This document shows, piece after piece, positions 9,973 to 17,675 of a stretch of DNA of 64,000 nt. The notes beneath the pieces are model-generated. The model searched no databases. It worked only from the letters and a program-made list of their open reading frames with translations, and was not told the origin of the DNA. The stretch is from CAVWXT01 sp963759115. GTDB taxonomy: Bacteria; Planctomycetota; Planctomycetia; Pirellulales; Thermoguttaceae. The position numbers and the translations under genes were made by a program. The stretch lies in contig CAVWXT010000005.1 of NCBI GenBank assembly GCA_963759115.1, forward strand, positions 1,984,001 to 2,048,000, read 5' to 3'. The first letter of the stretch is position 1. Each line of letters opens with the position of its first letter.

Positions 9973-10674
9973 ATGTATCGGTTGTATCTTGACACCTGCA
10001 TACTCAACGACACGTTCCCTCTCATGCAACGTGAACAGGGCGACAGTGTACGCCATCAAGATGTAAAAATGCCGCTGTCTCGTTGGGCGGCAGAGTATGT
10101 TGCTCTCTATCACTTGCTTGACTTGGATGATCAATGGGAATTAGAGTTTGGCACTTCCGAAGTAACTTTGCAGGAGATTGCCAAATTTCGGGCCGCAGCA
10201 TCACACGCTCTTGAAAGGAAGGCTTTTCTTGAAGATATTTCCGATACGCTGTATACGAACTACTTAGAGAAATGCCAGATTGAGTCTGGGCCAATTGCAC
10301 CTAACCTTTTTCAACGAGCACGCGAGTTGCTTGGACACGAAAGCGACACAAGGCAAATCTGCCAAGCAATTCAAGGGAGATGGGAGTTTTTCATAACGAC
10401 TGACTTTCGCACCATACTGTTGCACCAGGAATCACTCGAAGAGTTGGTATTGAAAACTCATGGGTATCAAGGGAAGCTCTGGCCTCAAGGTGCATGGGAA
10501 CCAGTGGTAGAAATACTTGGCATCAAAGCAAGAAGTCCGCTTCAATTTCTAGAGCACTACTTGTTGCCTTTGCCGACTCTAATCCGAACGCTATATGGTT
10601 CTTGGACTGACCCCGATGAATTTGTCGCGCAAACGGGCCAGAGTTTGCTCGCGTTGATTAGACAACGAAGCTGA
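9973..10674 (+). CDS. PIN-like domain protein
   Basis: A 233-residue protein opening with MYRLYLDTCILND, the first acidic motif of PIN-fold RNases. A second acidic cluster (LGHESDTRQICQAI) and FFITTDFRTIL, matching the conserved (T/N)xD motif, follow at about residues 125-155. PIN domains are Mg-dependent ribonucleases, often toxins; this one is longer than VapC (about 130 residues), with an added C-terminal half. No antitoxin precedes it. Its base composition is clearly AT-richer than the flanks, a sign of transfer, and it sits between attC-like sites, consistent with a cassette gene. Confidence 0.65.
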   Translation: MYRLYLDTCILNDTFPLMQREQGDSVRHQDVKMPLSRWAAEYVALYHLLDLDDQWELEFGTSEVTLQEIAKFRAAASHALERKAFLEDISDTLYTNYLEKCQIESGPIAPNLFQRARELLGHESDTRQICQAIQGRWEFFITTDFRTILLHQESLEELVLKTHGYQGKLWPQGAWEPVVEILGIKARSPLQFLEHYLLPLPTLIRTLYGSWTDPDEFVAQTGQSLLALIRQRS

Positions 10675-10726
10675 AAGGCACACAACACGTCGCAGGACGC
10701 AGCGCAACCAGCACATGCACCCGACC

Positions 10727-10828
10727 CGGCTAACGCCTCGTAAGACTGCCGGGTGTTCGTCGCACAAGTTTGGGCAAGGCCAATGAGCCTTTCTTTACCC
10801 GCCGGGCGGGTGATACGTGGTGTTATGA
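10727..10828 (+). other. Possible degenerate attC site 2
   Basis: TAACGCCTCGT near the start pairs with ACGTGGTGTTA near the end (9 of 11 positions), and GC-rich inner arms partly pair. The outer boxes fit the attC consensus only loosely, so this is a weak call made mainly because of its place between two cassette-like genes. Confidence 0.25.
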
Positions 10829-10879
10829 CACTCATAGGCTGCCGCAACGCAGCCTGGCAAGACCGCGCGGAGGATCAGG

Positions 10880-11641
10880 ATGAGAGAGTACGAGATTGTC
10901 GATACCAATGCGGACAACATCGGCGCATGCAGTATCTGCGGCCGCAAGCCTGGCAGGACCGAGGGACATCGCCGCAAGTGTGATTGGCTCAAGAAGCGCT
11001 ACGCTGAAGGCCTGAGGTTCAAGGTGCTCCGCTCACGCGAATTCGGCGATATCGGGGTGATCGAGTATGCCCCTGGCAGTCATGCCTGGAGACCCGTCGA
11101 GGCGGAGGGTTACCTTGTCATCCATTGCTTGATGGTCAATCGCAAGCACAAGGGGAAAGGACTCGGCGCTCTCTTGCTGGAAGATTGTCTGAGGGACGCG
11201 AGGAAGAACAAGTGCCGAGGGGTCGCAGTGGTCACAAGTTCAGATAGTTTCATGGCAGGAAGCGGTTTGTTCATCAAGGCGGGTTTTGTCTCGGTGGAGA
11301 GCATCCCTCCGTACGAGCTGCTCGTCAAGAAATTCAAGGCAACAGCGGCTGATCCTCGTTTCATCGTCGACCGGGAGCGAGTATTGAAGAGACACACGAA
11401 GGGCCTCACGATCCTGGCTGCCGATCAGTGCCCTTATGTCGTCAAGTCGGTGGAGAGGATTTCGCAGGCGGCCCGAGCCCTGGGGCTGGAGCCGAAAGTG
11501 GTTCGAATCAGGAGCGCCAAGGCATCAAGGGAGCTTCCGACGCCCTATGGCATCTTCAGCATTATCTACGATGGAAGGCTGATTGTGGAGCGTCCGGTCA
11601 GCGGAACGAGATTCAAGAACATCATGAGTAAGCTGACATAA
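10880..11641 (+). CDS. GNAT acetyltransferase with YoaP-like C-terminal domain
   Basis: A 253-residue two-domain protein. Residues 1-155 are a GNAT fold: GYLVIHCLMVNRKHKGKGLG contains the acetyl-CoA-binding loop, and the early pair CSICGRKPG is a conserved Cys motif of this subfamily. The C-terminal part (FIVDRERVLKR to RFKNIMSKL) matches the YoaP-like domain that follows GNATs of this group in Firmicutes and environmental bacteria. The substrate is unknown. The gene ends 36 bases before a convincing attC-like site and is the third member of the cassette-like run. Confidence 0.75.
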   Translation: MREYEIVDTNADNIGACSICGRKPGRTEGHRRKCDWLKKRYAEGLRFKVLRSREFGDIGVIEYAPGSHAWRPVEAEGYLVIHCLMVNRKHKGKGLGALLLEDCLRDARKNKCRGVAVVTSSDSFMAGSGLFIKAGFVSVESIPPYELLVKKFKATAADPRFIVDRERVLKRHTKGLTILAADQCPYVVKSVERISQAARALGLEPKVVRIRSAKASRELPTPYGIFSIIYDGRLIVERPVSGTRFKNIMSKLT

Positions 11642-11677
11642 GGGCTACATGGACATCGAGATGCTCGGATGACTTCT

Positions 11678-11742
11678 GCCATAACAAGCCAATGCACCGG
11701 ATCCCGCGACAGGCTCGGGACCGGTGATGGGTGACGTTAGGC
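11678..11742 (+). other. attC-like recombination site 3
   Basis: GCCATAAC at the start and GTTAGGC at the end fit the attC core boxes. Between them CACCGGATCCCG pairs with CGGGACCGGTG with one unpaired A. At about 65 bases this is the best-formed of the three candidate sites. Confidence 0.6.
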
Positions 11743-11928
11743 TCCGTGGCGTCCCCTCAAGTCGTTTTCTGGGATGCCGCACAAAACCACACAAAACCAC
11801 GCTTTTTCGAGGCGTCCGACACGGCGGGCACGCGTCCAACCCAAGGTTGCCGCCGTCATCCGCGCTGCAGCCGAATAGCACGTCGGATGTCTTGTTGACG
11901 AGATCCCCGCCAGCACCCCGCAGACCAA

Positions 11929-12837
11929 TCACTCGCCGACTGCTTGGCCGGCCGGCTTTGCCGCCGTCCTGACTGTTTCCGGCAGGAGTTGCTCGGAGAA
12001 GCGGTTGAGGTAATGGATGCTGCTGGCGTCGCCGCGGAAGCCGACAACGTGCTTGTCGATGTCCATTTGCTGGCTGATGATGCGGCCGGCATCGATGTCG
12101 AACCGCACCTTGCCGGCCGTCTCGCGCTGGACCAACTGCGATTCGATGGCGGGATCGGTGATCGGCGAGAGGATATCCGTGGAGACCCGGATGGTGGCCA
12201 CGCCCGTCTTGACTTCCTCCAGGGTGAACTGCTGCACGGCCCGGACCTTTTTGACGGTGCCGCCTTCCAGCGGGATTTCGAGGTCCAAGGGCAACGACCA
12301 GACGTGGCCGACGGGAACGGCCTCTTCGGGCAGCGGAATGGTCATCCAGCCCTCGTTCTGCGGCGTGGCGTCCTTGGACGCGGCCGCCGGTCGCGGCTTG
12401 GCGCCTTGACGGTTCAACACCTTCCCCTTGGCGTCCATGGTCACCGTCATCAGCGTGACGCCCACCGACTTGGCGGCGTCCTCGAACCCGGCAGGCGGCT
12501 TGGCGTCGGTCTGGCTGTTGTAGCGGACTTCGTCGCGGCCGGTCAGTTTTTGCCGCATGTCGACCCGCTCGACGCTGTGTTGAAATGTGGCCGTGCCGTC
12601 GGGCCGCGCCTCGGTCACTCGCCACACCTTCACCAAGGTGCTCACCGTCTCGGTCGATTGGGTCGTGCCGGAAACGGTGGCGCGGACGTTCGAGCGGTGT
12701 TCCACCTCCCAGCGGACGGTTTCGCCGGGCTTGAACTTGTAGCGAAGGGTGTACTTCTGAACGTCGTCGTCGGCCACCAACGACGCGGCGGCCACAGCAA
12801 ACATCCATGCCGCAAAACAGCAAAGGGCTCGGTTCAT
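11929..12837 (-). CDS. Secreted planctomycete protein of unknown function
   Basis: A 302-residue protein with a signal peptide (MNRALCCFAAWMFAVAAASL, cut after VA). The mature part is rich in beta strands (YTLRYKFKPGETVRWEVEH), without cysteines or a recognised active site, and resembles planctomycete exported proteins of the DUF6263 kind in layout; I cannot confirm that family. The stop lies next to the cassette-like region, on the opposite strand. No frameshift is seen. Confidence 0.6.
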   Translation of the reverse strand: MNRALCCFAAWMFAVAAASLVADDDVQKYTLRYKFKPGETVRWEVEHRSNVRATVSGTTQSTETVSTLVKVWRVTEARPDGTATFQHSVERVDMRQKLTGRDEVRYNSQTDAKPPAGFEDAAKSVGVTLMTVTMDAKGKVLNRQGAKPRPAAASKDATPQNEGWMTIPLPEEAVPVGHVWSLPLDLEIPLEGGTVKKVRAVQQFTLEEVKTGVATIRVSTDILSPITDPAIESQLVQRETAGKVRFDIDAGRIISQQMDIDKHVVGFRGDASSIHYLNRFSEQLLPETVRTAAKPAGQAVGE

Positions 12838-13019
12838 ACTCGCTTCCTTTCGAGTGTAGGGTGCGTGGAACGCACCATGACTATTGATTGGCCCTAACCG
12901 CGGGGACTTCGGTCTTGGGGCTTGGGTCTTTGCCCGGAGATCGCAAGTCGCGGCAAAGCCCCCATCCCATACCTAAGGCCGAAAACCCAAGGCCCAAGGC
13001 CGAGAACGTTTTGCGCCCC

Positions 13020-13901
13020 CTACGTTCCGTCGTTGAGCTTCAAACGTCCGCCCCAGCCGAGCTTTTCTCGCAAAGTGCGATAGTAGGTGCGGCTGGGATC
13101 GCTAACCAGCTTGAACTGTGGAACGGCCCGCTCCACGCGGACGCGGTCGCCGGGCTGCAATTGGCCCAACACCCGGCCGTCCACCACGACCGACGTACCG
13201 ACATTCGGACGCTCCACCACCATCTCGTAAACGCAATCGGCCGAATCGACAACCGGACGCACGGTGAGCGTGTGCGGGCTCATCGGCAGAACCACGAACG
13301 CCTGCAAGTGCTTCCGCAGGATCGGCCCGCCGGCCGACAGGCAGTGTGCCGTCGAACCGACCGGCGTGCTCACGATCAAACCGTCACAACTATAAGTAGT
13401 TACCAAATCTGAGTCAACGTAAAGATCGACGTTAATCAGCGTGAAGGGCGTGCCGGCCTGAACGACCACTTCGTTGAGCCCGAGTTGCCGGCCGCAGGTT
13501 TTTCCGCCGCGGAGCAAGGAGCATTCGAACATGAGGTGCTCGCGGATTTGCAGCTTGCCGGCCACAAAGGCTTGCAGCACGTCGGGCAATTCGGCGGGCG
13601 ACATATTGGCCAAAAACCCCAGCTTTCCCAGGTTGACGGCCAACACGGGCACCTGCCGATGGCCCATCTGGCGTGCCGCGCGGAGGATCGAACCATCGCC
13701 CCCCAACACGATCGCCAGATCGGCCTCAACGTTCGAGAGGTCTTCCGCGCCCGTGAAGTCGGTGCAGACGACTCGGGCGTGCTGCTCGACAACGGGGCGA
13801 AGCCGCTCGGCCTCGGCGAGCACGTCGGGCCGCTGGCCGGCACCCAGGAGCATGATTCGCAGCGGTTTGGGCCGGGGTGAACGTGCGGGGTTCTTGGTCA
13901 T
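13020..13901 (-). CDS. nadK: NAD kinase
   Basis: A 293-residue cytosolic enzyme that phosphorylates NAD to NADP using ATP. The motif LAIVLGGDGSILRAAR is the GGDG nucleotide-binding loop, VLAVNLGKLGFLA follows, and CDGLIVSTPVGSTAHCLSAGGP is the second conserved block. The start is the ATG at 13901; a longer in-frame extension to 14072 is repeat sequence and is rejected. The length is normal. It is separated from dxs by a palindromic repeat and is on the same strand. Confidence 0.95.
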   Translation of the reverse strand: MTKNPARSPRPKPLRIMLLGAGQRPDVLAEAERLRPVVEQHARVVCTDFTGAEDLSNVEADLAIVLGGDGSILRAARQMGHRQVPVLAVNLGKLGFLANMSPAELPDVLQAFVAGKLQIREHLMFECSLLRGGKTCGRQLGLNEVVVQAGTPFTLINVDLYVDSDLVTTYSCDGLIVSTPVGSTAHCLSAGGPILRKHLQAFVVLPMSPHTLTVRPVVDSADCVYEMVVERPNVGTSVVVDGRVLGQLQPGDRVRVERAVPQFKLVSDPSRTYYRTLREKLGWGGRLKLNDGT

Positions 13902-13920
13902 GGCAGTTGGCGTAGGTGTA

Positions 13921-14005
13921 ATGGGATGGGACCAGCGCAGCGCAGTCCCACCACAGACATTTGCTCCGCATTTCGGTGGGACTGCGCTCTGCTGGTCCCA
14001 CCCTA
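13921..14005. repeat. GGGTGGGACCAGC-type palindromic repeat
   Basis: TGGGACCAGCGCAGCGCAGT and its near-complement (ACTGCGCTCTGCTGGTCCCA) flank a loop of about 30 bases, forming a long stem between nadK and dxs. It may terminate transcription from dxs towards nadK, although no T-run follows. Confidence 0.6.
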
Positions 14006-14025
14006 CCTTCGCACCGTTTAGCCCG

Positions 14026-16077
14026 TCACCCCGGCCCTCGGCCGGCGGGCGAGGAAACCAACTCGGGAACACGACCGGCGGTCACGGCTGGTTTCGGTCG
14101 GTCGATCCACTGGTGGCAGGCCCGCACGATGCCTGCCACGTCCAGCCCCAAATCGGCCAAGAGCTCGCTCCGGCTGCCGTGTTCGATGAATCGGTCGGGG
14201 ATGCCGAGGCGGCGGACGCGGCTGGCGTCCAAGCCGGCCTCCGAAGCGGCCTCCAACACCGCGCTGCCGAAACCGCCCATCAACACGCCTTCCTCGACGG
14301 TGACCACCAGTGGGCAGTCCCGCACGGCGGGGAGGATCGTCGCCCCGTCGAGCGGCTTGACGAACCGGGCGTTGATCGCCCCGAAATCAATTCCTTCCTC
14401 CGCCAGCCGATCGACCGCTTGGACGCACGCGCCGAGCAGCGTGCCACAGGCGATGAAAATGCCGTCAACGCCCCAATGGAGCACCTCGGCTTCGCCCAAC
14501 TGCAAGCCGCGTGTATCGCGGTCGCGAACTGTTGTAGGAGGCGACTCCAGTCGCCGATTGTCCAGCGAAACTGCTACTGATCGGCGACTGGAGTCGCCTC
14601 CTACAGGGGCCGCGGGCCGGGCGATGGTTTCCGCAGGCGTTTTGGGATAGCGCATGGCCACCGGCCCCTGGTGGCGCAAGGCCCAGTCGATCATCGGGGC
14701 CACGTCGGTGGCGTCGCCCGGCGCCATGACCACAAGGTTTGGGAAGGGCCGCAGGTAGGCCAGATCGAAGACGCCGTGGTGCGTGGGCCCATCGGGGCCG
14801 ACCAGCCCGGCCCGGTCCAGAAGCAGCGTCACCGGCAGGTTCTGCAGGGCCACCTCCTGGAAGATCTGGTCGTAACTCCGCTGCATGAAGGTGCTGTAGA
14901 TGTCGACGACCGGGCGGAGACCGGCCTTGGCCAGCCCGGCGGCGAAGGCCACCGCGTGCGATTCGCAGATGCCGACGTCGAAGAACCGATCGGGGAACTC
15001 GTCGCGCACCGGTTCGAGCATGTTGCCCTGGCACATGGCGGCGGTGATCGTCACGACCTTGGGGTTCGCCCGCATTTGTTCGAGCAGCGCGTTGCGGACC
15101 AACTCGGTATAGGGCGGTCGGGAGCAAACCCTCTTCACGGGCACGACCGAACCGTTTTCGCGTTGGAAGGGCGCCGGGGCGTGGAAGGTGGTGGGGTCTT
15201 TGGCGGCGGGCGGAAAGCCGTGCCCCTTCTCCGTCACCACGTGCAACAGCACCGGCCCCTGAACCTCCCGCACCATACTCAGATACTTCTGCAATTGGCG
15301 GATGTTGTGTCCATCGACCGGCCCGATGTAGTGGAAGCCAAGGTCCTCGAAGATCATTCCGCCCAACAACCCGGCCTTGACGGCGTCCTTAACCTGCGAC
15401 AGGAATCGTTCTACCGGGTCGCCGAGCACCGGCACGCGGTTGAGCATCTTCTGGACCTCAACCTTCAGGCCGGTGTAGAAGGGGGCCGTCCGCAGCCGGT
15501 CGAGCGACTCGGCCAGCCCACCCACGCGCGGGCAGATCGACATCTTGTTGTCGTTCAGAACGACGATGAGATTCGATTTCAGACCGCCGGCGTTGTTCAT
15601 GGCCTCGAAGACCGCGCCGCTGGGGAAGGCGCCGTCGCCGACGACGGCCACGGCGTGGCGATTCTCTTCCGGCCGCAGCAATCCGTCGCCGCACTTCAAC
15701 CCGAGGGCCGTGCCCACGCTGCACCCGGCGTGACCGGTCATGAAGAGGTCGTATTCGCTCTCAGCCGGGTTGGGATAGCCCATCAGCCCGCCCTTGGCCC
15801 GCATGGTGTGGAACTCGTCGTACCGGCCGGTGACCATCTTGTGCGGGTAGACCTGGTGGCCGGTGTCCCAAATCAGTCGGTCGCGGCTGAAATCGAAGGT
15901 CGTGTGCAGGGCCAGCGTCAACTCGATGACGCCCAGATTCGAGGCAAAGTGGGCCGTCCGCGTCGAGGCCAACCGGCATAGGGCCTCGCGCATCTCGCCC
16001 GCCAACTGCTCAAGCTGCTTGTGCGAAAGCTTCTTGAGGTCTTCGGGCGAGTTGATCGTGGAAAGCAGCTTGTCCAT
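14026..16077 (-). CDS. dxs: 1-deoxy-D-xylulose-5-phosphate synthase, with an in-frame repeat insertion
   Basis: A 683-residue thiamine-diphosphate enzyme that condenses pyruvate and glyceraldehyde 3-phosphate, the first step of the MEP isoprenoid pathway. Landmarks are WDTGHQVYPHKMVTGR, VGDGAFPSGAVFEAMNN (TPP/Mg motif), GPVDGHN, and the transketolase C-half with DRAGLVGPDGPTHHG. The start at 16077 overlaps the stop of the upstream prenyl synthase as TGATG, implying translational coupling. About 25 residues (GGDSSRRSVAVSLDNRRLES) near residue 515 are encoded by a palindromic repeat and are absent from ordinary Dxs. The last residues (SSPAGRGPG) also read from repeat-like sequence. The protein is otherwise complete, so activity is plausible. 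Confidence 0.92.
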   Translation of the reverse strand: MDKLLSTINSPEDLKKLSHKQLEQLAGEMREALCRLASTRTAHFASNLGVIELTLALHTTFDFSRDRLIWDTGHQVYPHKMVTGRYDEFHTMRAKGGLMGYPNPAESEYDLFMTGHAGCSVGTALGLKCGDGLLRPEENRHAVAVVGDGAFPSGAVFEAMNNAGGLKSNLIVVLNDNKMSICPRVGGLAESLDRLRTAPFYTGLKVEVQKMLNRVPVLGDPVERFLSQVKDAVKAGLLGGMIFEDLGFHYIGPVDGHNIRQLQKYLSMVREVQGPVLLHVVTEKGHGFPPAAKDPTTFHAPAPFQRENGSVVPVKRVCSRPPYTELVRNALLEQMRANPKVVTITAAMCQGNMLEPVRDEFPDRFFDVGICESHAVAFAAGLAKAGLRPVVDIYSTFMQRSYDQIFQEVALQNLPVTLLLDRAGLVGPDGPTHHGVFDLAYLRPFPNLVVMAPGDATDVAPMIDWALRHQGPVAMRYPKTPAETIARPAAPVGGDSSRRSVAVSLDNRRLESPPTTVRDRDTRGLQLGEAEVLHWGVDGIFIACGTLLGACVQAVDRLAEEGIDFGAINARFVKPLDGATILPAVRDCPLVVTVEEGVLMGGFGSAVLEAASEAGLDASRVRRLGIPDRFIEHGSRSELLADLGLDVAGIVRACHQWIDRPKPAVTAGRVPELVSSPAGRGPG
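14533..14605. repeat. GTAGGAGGCGACTCCAGTCGCC palindrome inside dxs, copy 2
   Basis: A perfect stem (TGTAGGAGGCGACTCCAGTC with its complement ending CCTCCTACA) around a short loop, lying within the dxs reading frame without a stop or frame change. It is the same family as the intron-interrupted copy at 6382. Confidence 0.85.
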
Positions 16078-17090
16078 CAGCGATTCCTTTCCAGGACATA
16101 CCGGGCGAGCGTTCGCAGTCCGTCGGCCCGCGCCCCGAAGGGCGTTAGGGCGTCGCACGCCTCGGAGATCAATTGTTCAGCATGTTGGGTACTTTGGTCA
16201 AGACCAAGTAGGCCGGGAAAGGTGAATTTTCCGCGTTGTGCGTCCTTGCCGACTCGCTTGCCCGTGGCTGCCTCATTACTCTGTACGTCCAACAGGTCAT
16301 CAATGATCTGGAAGGCCAGGCCAATTTGCCGGCCATAGGTGGCCAACGCGGCCAGTTCGCCGTCGTCGGCCCCGGCAACCATCGCCCCCAGCCGCAGCGA
16401 AACCCGGATCATGGCCCCCGTCTTGCGGTGGTGGATGGATTCGAGGGCCGCCAACGTCCCCTCTCCCGCCGGGAGAGGGTTAGGGTGAGGGCGGCCCGAA
16501 GGATGAACGATGAATGATGAGTGATGAGTTGAACATTCATCATTCATCATTCCGCAATCATCATTTCCTTTCACGTCGTCCGCTTGCCCACCGACCATGT
16601 TGCAGGCCCCCGCGGCCTCGGCCAATGCGGCACAACATGCGGCGGCCGTGGCCGGCGGTTCAACTTCTTTCGCCAGCACCTCGAAGGCCAGCGTCAACAG
16701 GGCATCGCCCGCCAGAATCGCCACCGCCTCGTCGAACGCCTTGTGACAGGTGGGCCGCCCACGGCGGAGATCGTCGTCGTCCATGGCCGGCAGGTCGTCG
16801 TGGATCAACGAGTAGGCGTGAACCATTTCGACGGCACAGGCCGCCGGCATGGCCGCCTCGATCGACCCGTCGCAGGCTTCCGCGGCCAGCAGAACCAGCA
16901 TCGGCCGCAGCCGCTTGCCGGGGGCCAGCAGGCTATACCGCATCGCCTCGCGGAGCCGCGGTGGGCAACTCTCGCCAAGTAGGACAGGTTGCCAACCTGT
17001 TCCACCACTGGTGCGGGCGTCCAGGGCCGCATCAATCTGCGGACCGAGCGACCGGGCAAGTTCGGCAAACGAGGGGGATAGCTGATTCAT
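16077..17090 (-). CDS. ispA: Polyprenyl (farnesyl) diphosphate synthase with in-frame repeat insertions
   Basis: A 337-residue prenyltransferase joining IPP to allylic diphosphates; IspA-type (C15) by resemblance, though chain length cannot be read. The first Asp-rich motif is SLIHDDLPAMDDDDLRRG and the second AFQIIDDLLDV. Usual length is about 295; the excess has two sources. A block of about 45 residues after GGQAD (GNDDCGMMNDECSTHHSSF and HPNPLPAGEG) is encoded by dispersed repeats, and GGTGWQPVLLGES near residue 30 comes from a short ACAGGTTGGCAACCTGT palindrome. Both are in frame and lie in loops before conserved blocks. It overlaps dxs by one base and sits in an isoprenoid cluster. Confidence 0.88.
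   Translation of the reverse strand: MNQLSPSFAELARSLGPQIDAALDARTSGGTGWQPVLLGESCPPRLREAMRYSLLAPGKRLRPMLVLLAAEACDGSIEAAMPAACAVEMVHAYSLIHDDLPAMDDDDLRRGRPTCHKAFDEAVAILAGDALLTLAFEVLAKEVEPPATAAACCAALAEAAGACNMVGGQADDVKGNDDCGMMNDECSTHHSSFIVHPSGRPHPNPLPAGEGTLAALESIHHRKTGAMIRVSLRLGAMVAGADDGELAALATYGRQIGLAFQIIDDLLDVQSNEAATGKRVGKDAQRGKFTFPGLLGLDQSTQHAEQLISEACDALTPFGARADGLRTLARYVLERNR
16450..16565. repeat. Composite dispersed repeat inside the prenyl synthase gene
   Basis: Two families adjoin here: CCCTCTCCCGCCGGGAGAGG with GGGTGAGGGCGG (16457-16493), and an (ATGATGA)-type hairpin in which GAACGATGAATGATGAGTGA faces TTCATCATTCATCATT (16503-16550). Together they add about 45 codons without breaking the frame. 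A third, short palindrome lies at about 16979-17000 near the gene start. Confidence 0.75.
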
Positions 17091-17127
17091 GCGACGGGTC
17101 GTGTAGCAGTCGCTGGCCCGGCTCGGG

Positions 17128-17200
17128 TGGCACGCCCTGAAAGGGCGTGATGGGTCGCCGAAATTTACCCTTCACGCCCTTTCAGGGCGTGCCACCCAGT
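17128..17200. repeat. GGGTGGCACGCCCTGAAAGG palindrome upstream of the prenyl synthase
   Basis: GGGTGGCACGCCCTGAAAGG and its complement CCTTTCAGGGCGTGCCACCC flank a loop of about 30 bases between xseB and the prenyl synthase gene, giving a stem of over 20 bp. It may act as a terminator or processing hairpin. Confidence 0.7.
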
Positions 17201-17270
17201 TTACGAACTTGTTTCTGCGCGGGCCCTAAACGGCCGTGCGTGCAACACTCCCCCCAGTTTACGATGATCG

Positions 17271-17657
17271 CTACGGCTCGTCCATGCCGATCTCCCCGCT
17301 TTGCGGATCACTCACCCCATAATCAGGTGGCTGGCTTGGAGAGGAACGGCGACGGCTGCGGCGTTTGGCGGGATCTTTCTGGTCGAACGTGGCCGTATCG
17401 TCAAAGGGCTGGGTGACGGGGTTGCCCTCGGCGTCGACACCGCTCAAGAGTTCGATTCGCCGTTCGGCCCGATTGAGCAACTCATACGACTGCCGCAGCA
17501 GCTTGACGCCCTCTTCGTACCGCTCCAGCGCTTGGTTCAGGCCAAGATCACCCTCCTCCAATAGGTGGACAATCTCTTCAAGCCGCTTCAGAGCGTCTTC
17601 GAAGGTGGGCTGGTCAGACGCGACTTCGCCGCTTGGATTCTCTTCATCGTTCATCAT
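17271..17657 (-). CDS. xseB: Exodeoxyribonuclease VII small subunit
   Basis: A 128-residue protein whose core (FEDALKRLEEIVHLLEEGDL and ALERYEEGVKLLRQ) is the two-helix XseB family that binds XseA to form a single-strand exonuclease. The family is usually about 80 residues; here there is an extra basic C-terminal tail (KDPAKRRSRRRSSPSQPP). The start codons ATGATG lie within an (ATGATGA)-type repeat (17645-17680), so the repeat supplies the first codons. xseA is not in the window. The gene lies 18 bases downstream of guaA on the same strand. Confidence 0.88.
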   Translation of the reverse strand: MMNDEENPSGEVASDQPTFEDALKRLEEIVHLLEEGDLGLNQALERYEEGVKLLRQSYELLNRAERRIELLSGVDAEGNPVTQPFDDTATFDQKDPAKRRSRRRSSPSQPPDYGVSDPQSGEIGMDEP

Positions 17658-17675
17658 TCATCACTCATCACTGCG

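Noticed and set aside
11737..11928. A short minus-strand frame next to attC site 3
   Set aside because: Fragments in two frames look faintly protein-like but give no coherent domain; left as intergenic.
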